From Thalassia testudinum (lineage: Eukaryota > Streptophyta > Magnoliopsida > Alismatales > Hydrocharitaceae), in assembly GCA_037157565.1 (NCBI GenBank), contig JAZHRO010000026.1:30122501-30186500 (forward strand): a stretch of DNA of 64,000 nucleotides. Reading direction: 5' to 3'. The position numbers and the translations under genes are program-made. This document shows, one piece after another, positions 46,100 to 57,482 of the stretch. The notes beneath the pieces were generated by a model. It did not search any database. It saw only the letters and a program-made list of their open reading frames with translations, and was not told where the DNA came from. Every line of letters begins with the position of its first letter. Positions within the stretch are counted from its first letter, which is position 1.

Positions 46100-46184
46100 G
46101 TTTGTTATGCGCATGTCTGTTTATTTTTGCATCCTAGTTAGCTTAAGTTTCGGGGATGAAACTACCTTTAAGTTTGTTATATTG

Positions 46185-46209
46185 AAATGACCCTTTCCAA
46201 GGGTCATTT
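46185..46209 (+). promoter_or_regulatory. LTR-terminal hairpin of element F
   Basis: Perfect 11-bp stem AAATGACCCTT / AAGGGTCATTT with loop TCC, 10 bases inside the presumed LTR start. Confidence 0.75.
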
Positions 46210-46443
46210 GGAATTTTTCCAAAATTTTATGTGTATTCTCACAATTTTTCAGTGCACCAAAGGACCCCGTACGAAGTTTTTGATTTATAGAGGGGTTTAA
46301 CGCAATTTTAAACCCCCTAGGAATTACTTTGTGGGCTTTATGGGAACGGTGGATTTTGCTGGGCCAAGGTCGCAATTTACTCGGATCCACACCTCACCCT
46401 ACACAACCCACGAACACCCCCCTTTAAACCCTAAGCACTCCCC

Positions 46444-46450
46444 TATAAAA
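46444..46450 (+). promoter_or_regulatory. TATA box of element F 3' LTR
   Basis: TATAAAA in a C-rich context, about 270 bases into the LTR, plus orientation. Confidence 0.6.
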
Positions 46451-47405
46451 CCCCCACTCCTCCACCCTCTCCACCCCACGACACCACCTCCACCCTTTGC
46501 AGCCAGCAGCCATCTCATTCCCCTCATCCCCCTGCAATCGTGAGTGGGGTAGAAGGAGATGAGGGGAGTAGGAGGAGCACGGATGAGAGGAAGAGAGAGC
46601 GTGGGAGAGGGAGAAGTGCGTGTGAGAGGAGTTGGAGGAGCTCGTAAGGGAGAGCCTCGAGGTCTCCTGAAGTTGCTGTGGTAGGCCACTGTAGCTCCTT
46701 GGGTGAGGAGGAAGTGTTCGTAAGGAGAGAAGCTTTGTGAGGAGGATCTACACATGGATATTTCCGCATTATCAGACATCTATGACACTCGCCAGACGTC
46801 TAGAGGGTTCGTCGGACATCCGAAGAGAGCTCAAGATGTCTGATAGCACGCAAAGTGCCAAGATACGTTCTCTACACAAGCTCTGAGCCATGCATGCATT
46901 ATACAGAGGGTTGAGTTGTCATATTTTTGCTGCACGTGCGTGCAAAGGTACGAGGATGTTGGAAAGGTGCGTTGGCATGACGTTCGAAGCATTTTAGGAT
47001 GTCTAGAAGCCGTGTTAGACATCTGACTTCTCCTAGATGATTGAGAGTAGTGTCAGACATCTAGAGACCCCCTTAGACGACTGTGAGGGGTAACAGACGA
47101 CGAGTACATACGTAGGAAAGTAAGGTGAGCTCCTATGCTCATTTAAGATGTTTGGCACTCACCCCAGACGTTTGATTTTGGTCAGGGTGAGTGTGTTTGA
47201 GCCGGTTCAGGGCCTAAACGAAGTCGGTTTTGCACAAACAAAGAACTGTTGGGTTTCTTTCAGAATTCCCTAGGTGTTAAGGTCATGTCTATACTATTTT
47301 GAGCTTGTTTGACATATTGGTCTATGTTATGAATATTCGATGTGACCATCTATTTGGAATAGGTCTCCAATCTGTAGTGCACATGGGACCCATGGAGATG
47401 TCGGG

Positions 47406-50220
47406 TGAAACGTCGCGGCAACCGGGTTTGAGGGTTTTGTTATAACGTTGTAGTAAAGCCGGTTATTACCAACATTTCAAATATAAAATTTTTTTTTTTT
47501 ACTCGGAAAATGAAAGAGTTCCCGAGGTCGAACTCAGGGAGCAAGTCGTATTCTAGAGATATACATGTTTCTTTTACAAAAAGAAAGAGAGAGGGAAAGA
47601 ATTTGTTGTTTTCTCTTTGTTCTGCAGAGGGGGATGCTCTCTTTCTTTAGATCTCCTTCTTTTCTCTGTTCTGCAGAGGTGATATTCTTCTTCTGCAATG
47701 GTGATGCTCTTCTTCTTCTTCCTGCTGTTCCTGCGTTGGTGATGTTCTTCTTTCTTCAGAGCTCCTTGTTCTTCTTCTTCTTTGGTTTTCTGCCTTGACC
47801 TCTCTTCTTCTTCTTCTGCAATCGTGGTGACCCTTTCTCTTTTCCCTTTTTTTTTTTTATGGCTGCAGAGCTTCTGCCTTCAGCTACTAAGTCTTCCTTT
47901 CTTCTTCTTCTGCTTCGGCCGTTGCTCTTCCTTCTTCTTCAGCCTGCCTTCTTTCCTGCTCTGGCTGCTGACTTTCCGTCGTCTGACCCGGTGCTTCGAC
48001 GACTTAACTATGCATTTGCTACAGTGCAGCTCCTTCTTCTTCTTCTTTGGCCTGCACACTTCAGAGTTTTTCGTCAAGAGGCAAAACCTACTCTACCCCC
48101 CCCCCCCCCCCGCGTCTCTCTTTCTCTCTGAAACCACTCTTGGGAAAGCTCTCCCAGAGCTACCGGGTAATCGGGTTCGGGTCAGGCCCGGGTCCAGGCC
48201 CACCGGCGTGTGTGGTGGGCGAGGAGTGCAGTCAGTCTAAGTCAGGTCGGGTCAGGTCCGCGAGGCGTGAGCGCGGACGAGACCGGGTAACCGGGCGGGT
48301 GTAAGGGGACCTCACCCCGTGTACTGAGGCAATGAGGCTAGTGCACGAAATCAATTTAAACAGTGGAACGTGTGTGAGGCTTACCGATGTGGGACTAAAC
48401 GCAAACCGTTCCTCGCGTGCGCCTGCTGGGAGACCGCGGCTTGGCTTCTGCAGCTGCGGCTTCTATCTGCATAAGTTGCTGGCTGGCTGCCTTCGCACGA
48501 CGCCCCGTACCCCGCAGCAGCTGGAGACCTGGCGTCCTCAAGCCTGGAGCGCGGGAGAAGCTGCCTTAAGGTGTGTCAATGGCGGTCGGACCTCAAAACC
48601 TGTCGGACACGAATATGGCCTCGCGGCCTAATCAAACCACTGGGGAACCTTCGCCGTGGCACGGCGAAGGTGAGGAGCTGCGCGGCAGGCCGCAAGGAGG
48701 TGTCTGGTGGCAGCCCTGGGTCGGACTGCAACCGGAGGAATGGGTTTGTTCGGGGGAGTGTTACGGAGGTGTGGAGTGGCAGTGGAGGGGTGGGGGGTGC
48801 TCAGTGTGATGAGGCGGAGGTGCGGTGAGGGTCGGCGAGCCGTGTGGGTTGCTGAGGTGATGGGAACGGCTCGCCGGAGGGTGGTCGGAGGTGAAGGGGG
48901 TGAAGGTGGTCAGGGTCGGTAGAGGGCTTAATTGAATAAATTGAAAGCGGGGAAAGAAAGAGGAGGAGAAGGGGAGTAGCTCTAGCTTACTTGCAGGGAC
49001 GAAGGGGGAGGAACAGGGCGACAGTCGTATCGACTGTCGCCGGAGAAGACGATGCTCAGGGAGAGGGGCGGCGGCGAGCAGAGAGCCGGAGAGGCGCCAG
49101 CTGGGTGCGGCGTGGCGCGGGAAGAGCAGGGGAGGAAGTCTCTGCTGCTGGTATTGCGGCAGAGCGAAGAGGTGGAGGGGGAGGAAGCCGCCGGAGCTGG
49201 TGAGCGTCTGCCGGAGGAAGAAGAGAAGAAAGTTGGGGATTTTCTCCGTCAGATCCAGGCTGCCCTGGTCGGTGGAGCAGCGGGGGGTATTTATAGGGAT
49301 GAAACAGGGAGGAAGGCGGAGGGAGACGACGTGTCTCCCTCGCCGGAGAATGGTCGGAACACGAACCCATACCGTCCGTGCGTTCGCACGGCCGGTATGG
49401 TGGGCTACAATGACCAGGGGGGTGCCCCTGCGACGGCTGACGACGCAGGGCACCCCCGGTTTACTTGCCAGGTCCCCCACCTCACCCTGCGCGGCGCCAT
49501 GCTCCGCGCAAGGTCGCCGGAGCATGGTGCTGGCAGGGTTTTGCAGGAGGGACCTGATTGCAAAGAACGAAGGAGAGTTAGGGGCCAAAATGCGAGGGTT
49601 CAAAAGTTGAGGGCCAAAGAGTAAATATATGAGGACCAAAGTGTGAAGTCGGTCAAGGGGGTTTCTTCTTAGGCTCAAGTTTTTATACATGACTAATTAG
49701 GACCTAAGGAATCTGATGGTGAATTTCATTTTCATATTAAACCTTGTTTGACCGGTCAATTTGCGTAAAAACCCAAATTAAGTTATTAATTGGGCATGGT
49801 TCTCAATGTAGGTCAAAATGGGTTCTAAAGGCCAAATTGAAGGTTCTAAACCCTAGAGATTATTTTTCTATGAATTTTAGAGGGTTTATTCTATTTTTAC
49901 TTTGCCTCGAACCTTGTGAATTGAAGTGGGTTGTTTTAGGGTTACAGATTATCATTTGGTTCCTTGGAAGTGCTGTAGCCCTTGCTAGATCATCTCATCC
50001 CACTTTTATTCTTATTAAGCTGTTTTGACCTGTGTTTGGGCCCTGAATTACCCTGTATGCAGATTATACTGGTAAAATTGCACTTTTACCCCTTATGACT
50101 GGTTTTCTTCTCAAACTCAGAATTCTCTGAGTTAAGCCTTTCCTTGAGATATGTAGGAGCTTTTATCCTTTGTATTGGGTCAAAATGAGCTAGTTATGGC
50201 TCATGATGAGGTTCTCATCA
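47406..50220 (-). repeat. Element H 3' LTR (left copy)
   Basis: In plus orientation TGAAACGTCG...GGTTCTCATCA. Contains a pyrimidine-rich half (47600-48130), a C16 run, hairpin ACCTTCGCCGT / ACGGCGAAGGT (48647-48671), the TATA box complement (49287-49297), upstream hairpin (49367-49400) and terminal TGATGAG / CTCATCA. A 309-codon minus-strand frame (49690-48761) is discussed under rejected items. Confidence 0.95.
49367..49400 (-). promoter_or_regulatory. Upstream hairpin of H LTR
   Basis: CCATACCGTCCGTGC pairs with GCACGGCCGGTATGG in 14 of 15 positions, loop GTTC, about 75 bp upstream of the TATA box. Same position and loop type as in A and B, with a different stem sequence. Repeated in the right LTR at 60368-60401. 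Confidence 0.75.
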
Positions 50221-51782
50221 TACCCCCATGCCTAGCTTTTGCTAGTCCCTTAGCAAAAACTTAAGGTTTCAACCCTTGTTCTAGACCATGAAGTTTTTAA
50301 TGGTTTTAGATAAGTGCCTTTTTTATTTAAGCATAGATTAGGTTAGAATGCTGACCATAGGCCTAAAAGGTACTCTAGTACCAATCAAGATCCAAATCTG
50401 TCTAGCCTTAGCCTCAGTCTTTTAGCAAAGGTTTTTAAGGCCCGCAAGAACTAACCTAAGGTTTATTGGACTTCGTGGTTAAAGCACCCGTGCTTGAAAT
50501 GATTTTAGCCCTGGCTCAGTTCGCAGTGCGTTTTGTAAGAGAGAGATAGAAAGTTTTTCTGTTTGGAGAGTTTTCTCTCTCTTTTTCTTTTTAGTTCTAG
50601 CCTAGGATTGGCTTTTCAACACGGTCTGTATCAGATTCCTTGCTCCCATCATCAATCCTCAAGGGTTCCTGGCGATCGATGCTTCGAGATAGCACCGCCC
50701 ATGGCAACCCCCGGAACCCTGGCTATTGAGATTTCGAGATAATCCCATCCATGGTATTCCGTGGCCGAATCCAGACCCTGGCAATTGACACTTCGAGATA
50801 ATGCCATCCATGGAATCTGAATCAGCAGAGTGCTTACATGCCCCCCGTAGGATATGTAAATATCCTAAGAGACAAGCACCGAGGAGATGATATTTTGTTA
50901 CGCATCTTCGAGGGGATTTCCCGCCTCTCTGCGCTGGGAACTCGTCCAAATCAACTTGTGTTGATCGGCCGCTCCTATTCTAGGTGTTCTTTTCAGATTT
51001 TTGCGACGCTTCTGCGTGATTCTGATTTTTACGCTTACTGAACCAGGCTGTGTGTGAGATTAGGGTGCTTAGGTTACTGAGTCCCGTAAACCAAAAATTA
51101 GTTAACGAGGCCGAATACTCCCTAAGCCTTAGACCTAATACTTCAGCTTTTCATTTTCCTCAACCTCTTGAGGAGTGTCCAGATCTTAATGGGTACTAAG
51201 AGTCTATTCAAGAATGCCTAAGGTTTGCATTCTTACTAATCTCATTGTGCACTTTTCAGTTATTTTCTTGAATGAGGTCTAGAACTTAGGTTAATTCCTT
51301 AGTTCCTTACTAATGACTATCACTTTTTCTCATAATTTTGTGCTCCTTTTTCATTTTGTTTCTTTTCTCCTTCACAAAATTTTCCTTCTCCTCTTTTCCT
51401 CTTATTCTTTTTCGAAAAATTTTTTTTTTTTAAATTTTTATGGTATTTTTGGCATATGTGAATTTTTTGTTTGAAACCTTTTCTTACAAGTTTTTGCACT
51501 TTCCTACCCCCCCATGCCTAAGATTTGCAATGTCCTCATTGTAACCTAGGGGGTCTTAGTTCATTCCTTAAGACAGAAATTTGGATGAGTGAATGGGTCG
51601 GGTTGAATTTTTGCGGACGATTTCAAATCTCAGATGCGAACATCTGAGTTGGGGTCGGCTGTCTACAAGGGTGAACTTCGAGTGCTGAAAGGTGTTAGAA
51701 CAAGTTTCAGGTTTTCAAAGAGAATGACGGGCTGCCTCCCGTTAAGCGCTGAGTTTTACGCCATCGGCTGGGCGCAATAAGC
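50221..51782 (-). other. Element H 3' untranslated region with PPT, hairpin, triple module and second PPT-like site
   Basis: No gene. Tract complement TACCCCCATGCC (50221-50232) beside the LTR; hairpin TTTTGCTA / TAGCAAAA (50237-50258); three modules (about 50665-50710, 50717-50757, 50776-50817) matching those of A and G; hairpin TAGGATAT / ATATCCTA (50848-50867); second tract with CAATG/CATTG (51506-51541) about 240 bp past the integrase stop. Confidence 0.7.
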
Positions 51783-54700
51783 TCAAGGGGAACGGAGGAT
51801 ATAAGATGCCTCAGCCAAATCAGTAGAAGTTACATCAATGAACGGCTTGAGTCTCTGACCATTCACGATGAAAGGTTCAGAATCGTGGCTGAGTGGACTG
51901 ATTTCGATTGCTCCATTTCCAAAAACCTGTCGGACCAAATATGGTCCGACCCACTTAGATCTCAGTTTTCCTGGGAAGAGTTTGAGTCGGGCATCAAAGA
52001 GTAGGACCTTTTGACCAGGATGAAAGATCTTTCTCGAGATGTGTTTGTCGTGGAAGGCTTTAACCCGCTCCTTGTAGATTTGCGAGTTCTCGTACGCGTC
52101 TATGCGTAATTCATCGATCTCGCTGATTTGGAGTTTTCTGTGGGTCCCAGCCTTAGAAAGATCCAGATTACAGTTCCGTACTGCCCAATAGGCTTTATGC
52201 TCCAGTTCGACGGGAAGGTGGCATGCCTTTCCGTACACCAATCTAAAGGGAGACATGCCCAATTGGGTCTTGTGGGCGGTCCTATAGGCCCACAATGCTT
52301 CCGGAAGTCGGGACGACCAGTCCTTCCTGTCAGGTCGAATAGTGACTTGCAGGATTTTCTTGATCTCCCGATTAGACAGCTCAGCTAGACCATTAGTTTG
52401 GGGGTGGTAAGGAGTAGAGATTCGGTGAGACACCCCATATTTGGTCATCAGTGACCTAAACTGAGCATTTGTGAAATGGGTTCCCCCATCAGAGATTATT
52501 GCACGAGGAATCCCGAACCTTGAGAAAATGTGTTGATGAATGAATTTGAGAACGATTTTGTGATCACAGGTTCGGGTCGGTATGGCTTCGATCCATTTGG
52601 ACACGTAGTCCACAGCCAACAGAATGTATTCGAAACCATCCGAAACAGGAAAGGGGCCCATAAAATCAATCCCCCAAACATCAAAGATTTCGCATACTAG
52701 AATCGGTTGCATAGGCATCATGTCGCGATGGCTCATGTTGCCCAAAGTCTGGCAACGACTGCATGCCTTGCAATGACTGTATGCGTCTTTGAACAGTGTG
52801 GGCCAGTAAAAGCCGCACTGGAGGACTTTTGATGCGGTTTTATGCCCGGCAAAATGGCCACCGCATGCCTGGTCATGGCAGAAAGAGAGGATATTGTTGA
52901 CTTCCCCTTCCGGGACACATCTCCGGATGATCTGATCGGCACCTATGCGGAAGAGGTACGGGTCTTCCCAAATGTAATACTTGGCATCGGAGCGTAATTT
53001 GTCTTTCTTGGCCTTCGACCAATCGGACGGGGTCTGATGAGATGCCAAGTAATTTACAATATTAGCAAACCATGGAAGGCTAGTACCAATAGTCAGCAGG
53101 TGCTCATCGGGAAAATGCTCAGTGATGGGTCCGGAAGGGTCTATTATTTCAGAAGGAAGACGGGACAAGTGATCAGCTACCACGTTTTGTTTTCCCGCTT
53201 TATCGTGAATCTCGAGGTCAAATTCTTGCAACAGCAAGATCCATCGGATCAATCGAGGTTTCGCGTCCTTCTTTGCAAGGAGATGCCTCACAGCCGTGTG
53301 ATCCGAGTATATGATGACATGGGAACCCAGAAGGTACGATCTGAACTTCTCTAGGGCAAATACTACAGCTAGCAGCTCTTTCTCAGTAACTGTATAGTTA
53401 CGCTGAGCCTCATCGAGTGTTTTGCTGGCGTAGTAAATGACCACAGGTTTCTTGTCATTTTTCTGCCCCAAAATCGCTCCTACAGCGAAGTCGGATGCAT
53501 CACACATGATCTCAAAGGGTTGAGACCAATCAGGGGACTGTAGGATCGGGGCTTGGGTGACTCGGTCACGCAGGATTTCAAATGCTTGAGTGCATTCCTT
53601 GGAGATTTCGAAGGGAACATCCTTGGAGAGAAGAGTGGTCAGGGGGCGTGCGATTTTTGAAAAATCAGGGATAAATCGTCGATAAAAACCGACATGCCCT
53701 AAAAAGGATCGGATGTCCCTGATCGAGCTAGGCATAGGAAGGTGAGAAATCAGATTAACCTTAGCTCGATCCACTTGGATACCTTTCTCCGAAATTGAGT
53801 GTCCCAGGACAATTCCCTCAGGCACCATGAAATGGCTCTTTTCCCAGGAAAGAACCAAATTCACGTCGATGCACCGCCTGAGTATCTGGACCAAGTGTTG
53901 GAGGCAATCGTCGAATGATGCTCCGAAAATTGAAAAGTCATCCATGAAGACTTCCAGATAATCACCTACCATATCTGAGAATATGGCAAGCATGCATCGC
54001 TGAAAAGTAGCGGGTGCATTGCAAAGACCGAAAGGCATCCTTCGGAAAGCGTATGTTCCGAAGGGGCAGGTGAACGTGGTCTTTTCTTGGTCCTCAGGAT
54101 GGATTGCCACCTGGTTATAACCGGAGTACCCGTCAAGAAAGCAGAAGAACCTATTTCCCGCTAGTTTTTCGAGAATTTGATCAATGAAGGGTAGTGGGAA
54201 ATGATCCTTCTTCGTGGAGGAATTGAGTCGACGGTAATCTATACAGACTCTCCACGAGTTGGCTAATCGGGTAGGAATGATTTCTCCGGTCTCAGTCGTT
54301 ATAGTGGTGAGTCCTGCCTTCTTAGGCACGACCTGAATTGGGCTCACCCAACGACTATCGGAGATCGGGTAGATGATCCCAGCATCTAACCACTTGATGA
54401 TCTCCTTTTTCACGACCTCCTGCAGATTGGGGTTTAAGCGTCTCTGCATTTCACGAGAAGGTCGTGTGCCCTCTTCTGAATAGATATGATGAGTACAATA
54501 AGAGGGACTTATTCCAGTCAAATCATCGAGAGTCCATCCGATGGCTCTTCGATGTTGCTGGAGGACAACAATCAGACTGGTTTCCTGTTCAGGACTGAGG
54601 TTGGAATTGATGATCACAGGAAGGGTCTGATTAGAACCCAAAAAGATGTATTTCAAATGAGCAGGAAGGGGTTTCAGTTCGAGGGTGGGGTTTTCAGCAG

Positions 54701-55418
54701 CAGCGGGTGGTTCAGTATAGATGTGAGGTTCAAGGGTGGGAGTTACTGGGTTGTTCACATCTGGATTTGACTCCTCTGTTTGCGGGTCAAGATCCTTCTG
54801 TGGTTGATGAGGCATACTCAAGTCATTCTGGAGGTGTGATTCATCAACCAAAGTCTTGATGTCACAAATTTGCTCGATGACGCCGCAATTAATTCCTTGT
54901 TGGGCCTTAAATATATCAATTTTCAGTGTTTGATCTCCAAACTTAAGCTCTATTTGGCCCTCCTCACAGCTGATGTTGGCTCTAGCAGTAGCCAAGAAAG
55001 GTCTCCCTAGAATGATTGGTGTATCCCTAGGGTTCTCAGGTGCATCCATGTCTAAGACTATAAAGTCCACTGGAAAATAGAAATCCCGCACTCTCACGAT
55101 AACATCCTCGAGAATCCCTTTTGGTGACTTTATAGATCGATCTGCTAATTGTAATGTCACCTCGGTTGGTTTCAGCTCAGATTCTTCCAGATGGTCAAGT
55201 AAGGATGTGGGTATCAGATTTATAGATGCACCTAAGTCTAACAATGCTCTATCAAATTGGGTACCACCTATCTTACAGGAGATCAGGGGAGTTCCAGGAT
55301 CTTTTGCCTTGGGTGGGAGTCTACTAAGGATTACAGAGCTGGCTTGCTCTGACAGAACAATTGGGCTCCCTCCCTTGGTTCGCGGCTTACGCTGGGGTGT
55401 ACATATATTCTTTAGAAA
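51783..55418 (-). CDS. pol: Protease-RT-RNase H-integrase of element H
   Basis: Open from the codon after TGA 55421-55419 to 51783. The first ATG after the stop is at 55244 (1153 residues), already inside the protease active site, so residues 55418-55245 (58 codons, ending RALL) belong to the protein only if the TGA is passed. From the 55244 start: DLGA 3-6, ILGRPFLAT about 78, RT with VCIDYRRLN and catalytic FMDD 433-436, RNase H ([28 protein letters not shown]), integrase zinc finger (H-x6-H, CX2[11 protein letters not shown] and CSRCQ) and catalytic D860, D919, E955 (58- and 35-residue spacing as in G). No other stop. Enzymes copy and integrate the element. Expression of this block needs readthrough, internal initiation, or a partner's enzymes. 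Confidence 0.93.
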   Translation of the reverse strand, partial: FLKNICTPQRKPRTKGGSPIVLSEQASSVILSRLPPKAKDPGTPLISCKIGGTQFDRALLDLGASINLIPTSLLDHLEESELKPTEVTLQLADRSIKSPKGILEDVIVRVRDFYFPVDFIVLDMDAPENPRDTPIILGRPFLATARANISCEEGQIELKFGDQTLKIDIFKAQQGINCGVIEQICDIKTLVDESHLQNDLSMPHQPQKDLDPQTEESNPDVNNPVTPTLEPHIYTEPPAAAENPTLELKPLPAHLKYIFLGSNQTLPVIINSNLSPEQETSLIVVLQQHRRAIGWTLDDLTGISPSYCTHHIYSEEGTRPSREMQRRLNPNLQEVVKKEIIKWLDAGIIYPISDSRWVSPIQVVPKKAGLTTITTETGEIIPTRLANSWRVCIDYRRLNSSTKKDHFPLPFIDQILEKLAGNRFFCFLDGYSGYNQVAIHPEDQEKTTFTCPFGTYAFRRMPFGLCNAPATFQRCMLAIFSDMVGDYLEVFMDDFSIFGASFDDCLQHLVQILRRCIDVNLVLSWEKSHFMVPEGIVLGHSISEKGIQVDRAKVNLISHLPMPSSIRDIRSFLGHVGFYRRFIPDFSKIARPLTTLLSKDVPFEISKECTQAFEILRDRVTQAPILQSPDWSQPFEIMCDASDFAVGAILGQKNDKKPVVIYYASKTLDEAQRNYTVTEKELLAVVFALEKFRSYLLGSHVIIYSDHTAVRHLLAKKDAKPRLIRWILLLQEFDLEIHDKAGKQNVVADHLSRLPSEIIDPSGPITEHFPDEHLLTIGTSLPWFANIVNYLASHQTPSDWSKAKKDKLRSDAKYYIWEDPYLFRIGADQIIRRCVPEGEVNNILSFCHDQACGGHFAGHKTASKVLQCGFYWPTLFKDAYSHCKACSRCQTLGNMSHRDMMPMQPILVCEIFDVWGIDFMGPFPVSDGFEYILLAVDYVSKWIEAIPTRTCDHKIVLKFIHQHIFSRFGIPRAIISDGGTHFTNAQFRSLMTKYGVSHRISTPYHPQTNGLAELSNREIKKILQVTIRPDRKDWSSRLPEALWAYRTAHKTQLGMSPFRLVYGKACHLPVELEHKAYWAVRNCNLDLSKAGTHRKLQISEIDELRIDAYENSQIYKERVKAFHDKHISRKIFHPGQKVLLFDARLKLFPGKLRSKWVGPYLVRQVFGNGAIEISPLSHDSEPFIVNGQRLKPFIDVTSTDLAEASYILRSP

Positions 55419-57482
55419 TCATGCGTAAGCTGGTATGTGGTGGATTGCATCCATCAAGGGGATGTTTATGTGGACCTGCTCAAAGAGCTTGACCAGGTCC
55501 TCCTCAGGGGCCACGGGTTTGGTGGTCTTCTTTCCCTTGGTCAGGGCCTCGGGAAACGGGATCTTGGTTGGTTCCTCTAGGATAGGTCCAGGTTGTGGGT
55601 CTGGAACAGCGGTACCTTGGATAACTATCCTAGGGTCATGGTTATCAGGCTGGGAGTGGTTTGGATAATGCGGGTCCTGAGTTGTCTTACCACTACGTGT
55701 TGTTACAGAATTTAATCCGGCCTGATTTTGGTTTGGGTTTGGTAGGAGGGGTGGCTGCTGCTGAAATCCCGCACGCGAAGTTGAGGCTTCCATCTCGTCT
55801 GGAGATGGGGCAGTAGGGGCCTGATAAATCCATTGAGCGTGGCCTAAATTTGGATTCATAACGCGCTTCTGGGTTGGCATGTTATTTGGGTTAGGAAGAG
55901 GTTGGGAAGGGAGTGTGCCTGGCTGGCGAGAATTTGCCAACTGGGCCAGCTGAGTTTTAACTTCAGTAAGCTCGTCCTTGTGCTGTTTTTGAATAGCCGC
56001 ATTCGATTTTTGAATGTCAGCCAGAGTCTGGAGGATTAAGGACATTTGATCTTGATTTGGCCCTAATGGATAAGTAGGGTTGGGCCGAGGCTGAGGCGGC
56101 TGGTAGTGATGAGAGGGCTGTGGGCGGGACTGAAAAGGTGGTCTTTGGGTTTGGGGATTTCCCGCCCACTGAAAATTGGGATGGTTTCGCCATCCAGGGT
56201 TGTAAGTGTTGGAGAATGGGTCGTTCTGGATGGCGTTGAGGTCCTCGCAGGTCTGAGGAACCTCCTGAGAATCAGGGAAAGGAGGAATGGAGTTCCCCCG
56301 GCTGGTGAAGAAAGGATCGGATGATCTTCCAGTCCAAGAATCAGATGGGGATGGATATGGATCCATCCCAAGGGAGGATCGGTGGAGGATGTTTTGCACA
56401 GTCTCCTGTGTGGAAGGAGGTTGTGCAAAGGAGTTACGTGCAGAGGTGGCTCGCTGCAAGTGCTGAGTCAGCTCATCCACCTTCTTTTCAATGATTGAGA
56501 CCTTGTCCAATCGACTGGCCATTAATTCCAGGTCGACTGATGCGGACAGGTCCTGCGTCTCATGTGCTCCCTTAAGATTCGTCGCTGCGCGGGTATTCGT
56601 CCTGTCGAATAATCCCATGGAGTCATTGTTGATGGAGTTCTCGCACATGTTTTCGAGAATCTCCCATACGGTGTCTTCATGTTGACCCATGATGTTTCCT
56701 CCGCAGGTTGCATTGACGAAAAGGCGGATGTCCTCACGGAGTCCCTGGTAAAAAGATTGGACTTGTTCCCATTTAGGAACTCCGTGATGGGGGCACTTCC
56801 TCATGAGATCCTGAAAACGATCCCATGCCTCATGGAGAGGTTCTCCTGATTGTTGAGTGAAGTGTGTAATCTGATGGCGCAAGGCGTTGGTCCGACCAAC
56901 GGGAAAGAACTTTTTCAAAAACTCGGATTGAAGTTCTTCCCAAGTGTTGATCGGCCGGGTCTGAGTTTGATACCAATGGGCGGCCTTGTCCATAAGAGAA
57001 AAGGAGAACATCTTCATGAGAAGAATATCCTGATTTTGCGCATCTGATCCAAAAGTGTGGGCCAGATGCTTTAGCTGTTTGATGTGCTGGAAGGGATCTT
57101 CAGAATTAAGCCCATGGAATTTAGGTATAGCATGAATCATGTTGGGCTTTAGTTCGGAATCAGGTCCTCCAATCGGGATTCTAACTCGAGGCTCAATGGC
57201 CACCGCAGCAGGATTGTAGTGGTCCCGCATCATAGGACGCTGTGGTGGGTGTACGAAGTTTTGGAAGAGGTCATTGAGTCGCTGGAGCTGGTGTTCCAGA
57301 TTATTTTCTTCCTCAACTGGCTGAGCCATGATGGGGGAAGAAGAAGAACTTGGTTCTGAATCAGAAGAGAGAATAATGTGAGGGTGTTGCTGCACAAATA
57401 CGGGCGTCGAGGCTTGGCCTTGACGAGAGCGAATTTCTAATGGAGGTCTTAAGGGTGGTCTTAGAGACCTCCTTCCGTACAT
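55419..57482 (-). CDS. gag: Gag of element H
   Basis: 687 residues from ATG 57482. N-terminal Arg/Pro-rich segment (MYGRRSLRPPLRPP), Ser-rich stretch (44-49), Gag core about 121-285 (FHGLNSEDPFQHIKQL, TWEELQSEFLKKFFPVGRTN, CPHHGVPKWEQVQSFYQGL), a Gln/Pro-rich tail with [12 protein letters not shown] shared with G, ending ...HHIPAYA. The CCHC knuckle that G has just before that shared motif is missing; only an isolated Cys remains, and A lacks it too. The TGA at 55421-55419 stands where G has CGC-encoded Arg. It is either a C-to-T nonsense mutation (CGA to TGA) or a gag/pol readthrough stop. Forms the particle shell in the cytoplasm. Confidence 0.92.
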   Translation of the reverse strand: MYGRRSLRPPLRPPLEIRSRQGQASTPVFVQQHPHIILSSDSEPSSSSSPIMAQPVEEENNLEHQLQRLNDLFQNFVHPPQRPMMRDHYNPAAVAIEPRVRIPIGGPDSELKPNMIHAIPKFHGLNSEDPFQHIKQLKHLAHTFGSDAQNQDILLMKMFSFSLMDKAAHWYQTQTRPINTWEELQSEFLKKFFPVGRTNALRHQITHFTQQSGEPLHEAWDRFQDLMRKCPHHGVPKWEQVQSFYQGLREDIRLFVNATCGGNIMGQHEDTVWEILENMCENSINNDSMGLFDRTNTRAATNLKGAHETQDLSASVDLELMASRLDKVSIIEKKVDELTQHLQRATSARNSFAQPPSTQETVQNILHRSSLGMDPYPSPSDSWTGRSSDPFFTSRGNSIPPFPDSQEVPQTCEDLNAIQNDPFSNTYNPGWRNHPNFQWAGNPQTQRPPFQSRPQPSHHYQPPQPRPNPTYPLGPNQDQMSLILQTLADIQKSNAAIQKQHKDELTEVKTQLAQLANSRQPGTLPSQPLPNPNNMPTQKRVMNPNLGHAQWIYQAPTAPSPDEMEASTSRAGFQQQPPLLPNPNQNQAGLNSVTTRSGKTTQDPHYPNHSQPDNHDPRIVIQGTAVPDPQPGPILEEPTKIPFPEALTKGKKTTKPVAPEEDLVKLFEQVHINIPLMDAIHHIPAYA

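Larger units (their letters stand above)
46175..47405 (+). repeat. Element F 3' LTR, left part
   Basis: Begins about 46175 (TGTTATATTGAAATGACC) after a decayed tract, and contains a perfect 11-bp hairpin AAATGACCCTT / AAGGGTCATTT (46185-46209) and a TATA box CCCTATAAAACC (46444-46450). A small ORF-like region around 46390-46780 is low-complexity Pro/Thr and not called. The sequence stops at TCGGG (47401-47405) where H inserted and resumes at 61227. Confidence 0.6.

Noticed and set aside
47565..48240. Leu/Phe-rich ORFs resembling membrane proteins in H LTRs
   Set aside because: CTT/TTC pyrimidine runs translate to Phe/Leu/Ser; low-complexity DNA, not helices of a real protein.
48761..49690. 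309-codon minus-strand ORF repeated in both H LTRs (also 59762-60691)
   Set aside because: It spans the TATA box and upstream hairpin, so the main transcript would start inside it. Composition is low-complexity Pro/Ser/Leu, no domain is recognised, and conservation between LTRs is explained by recent insertion.
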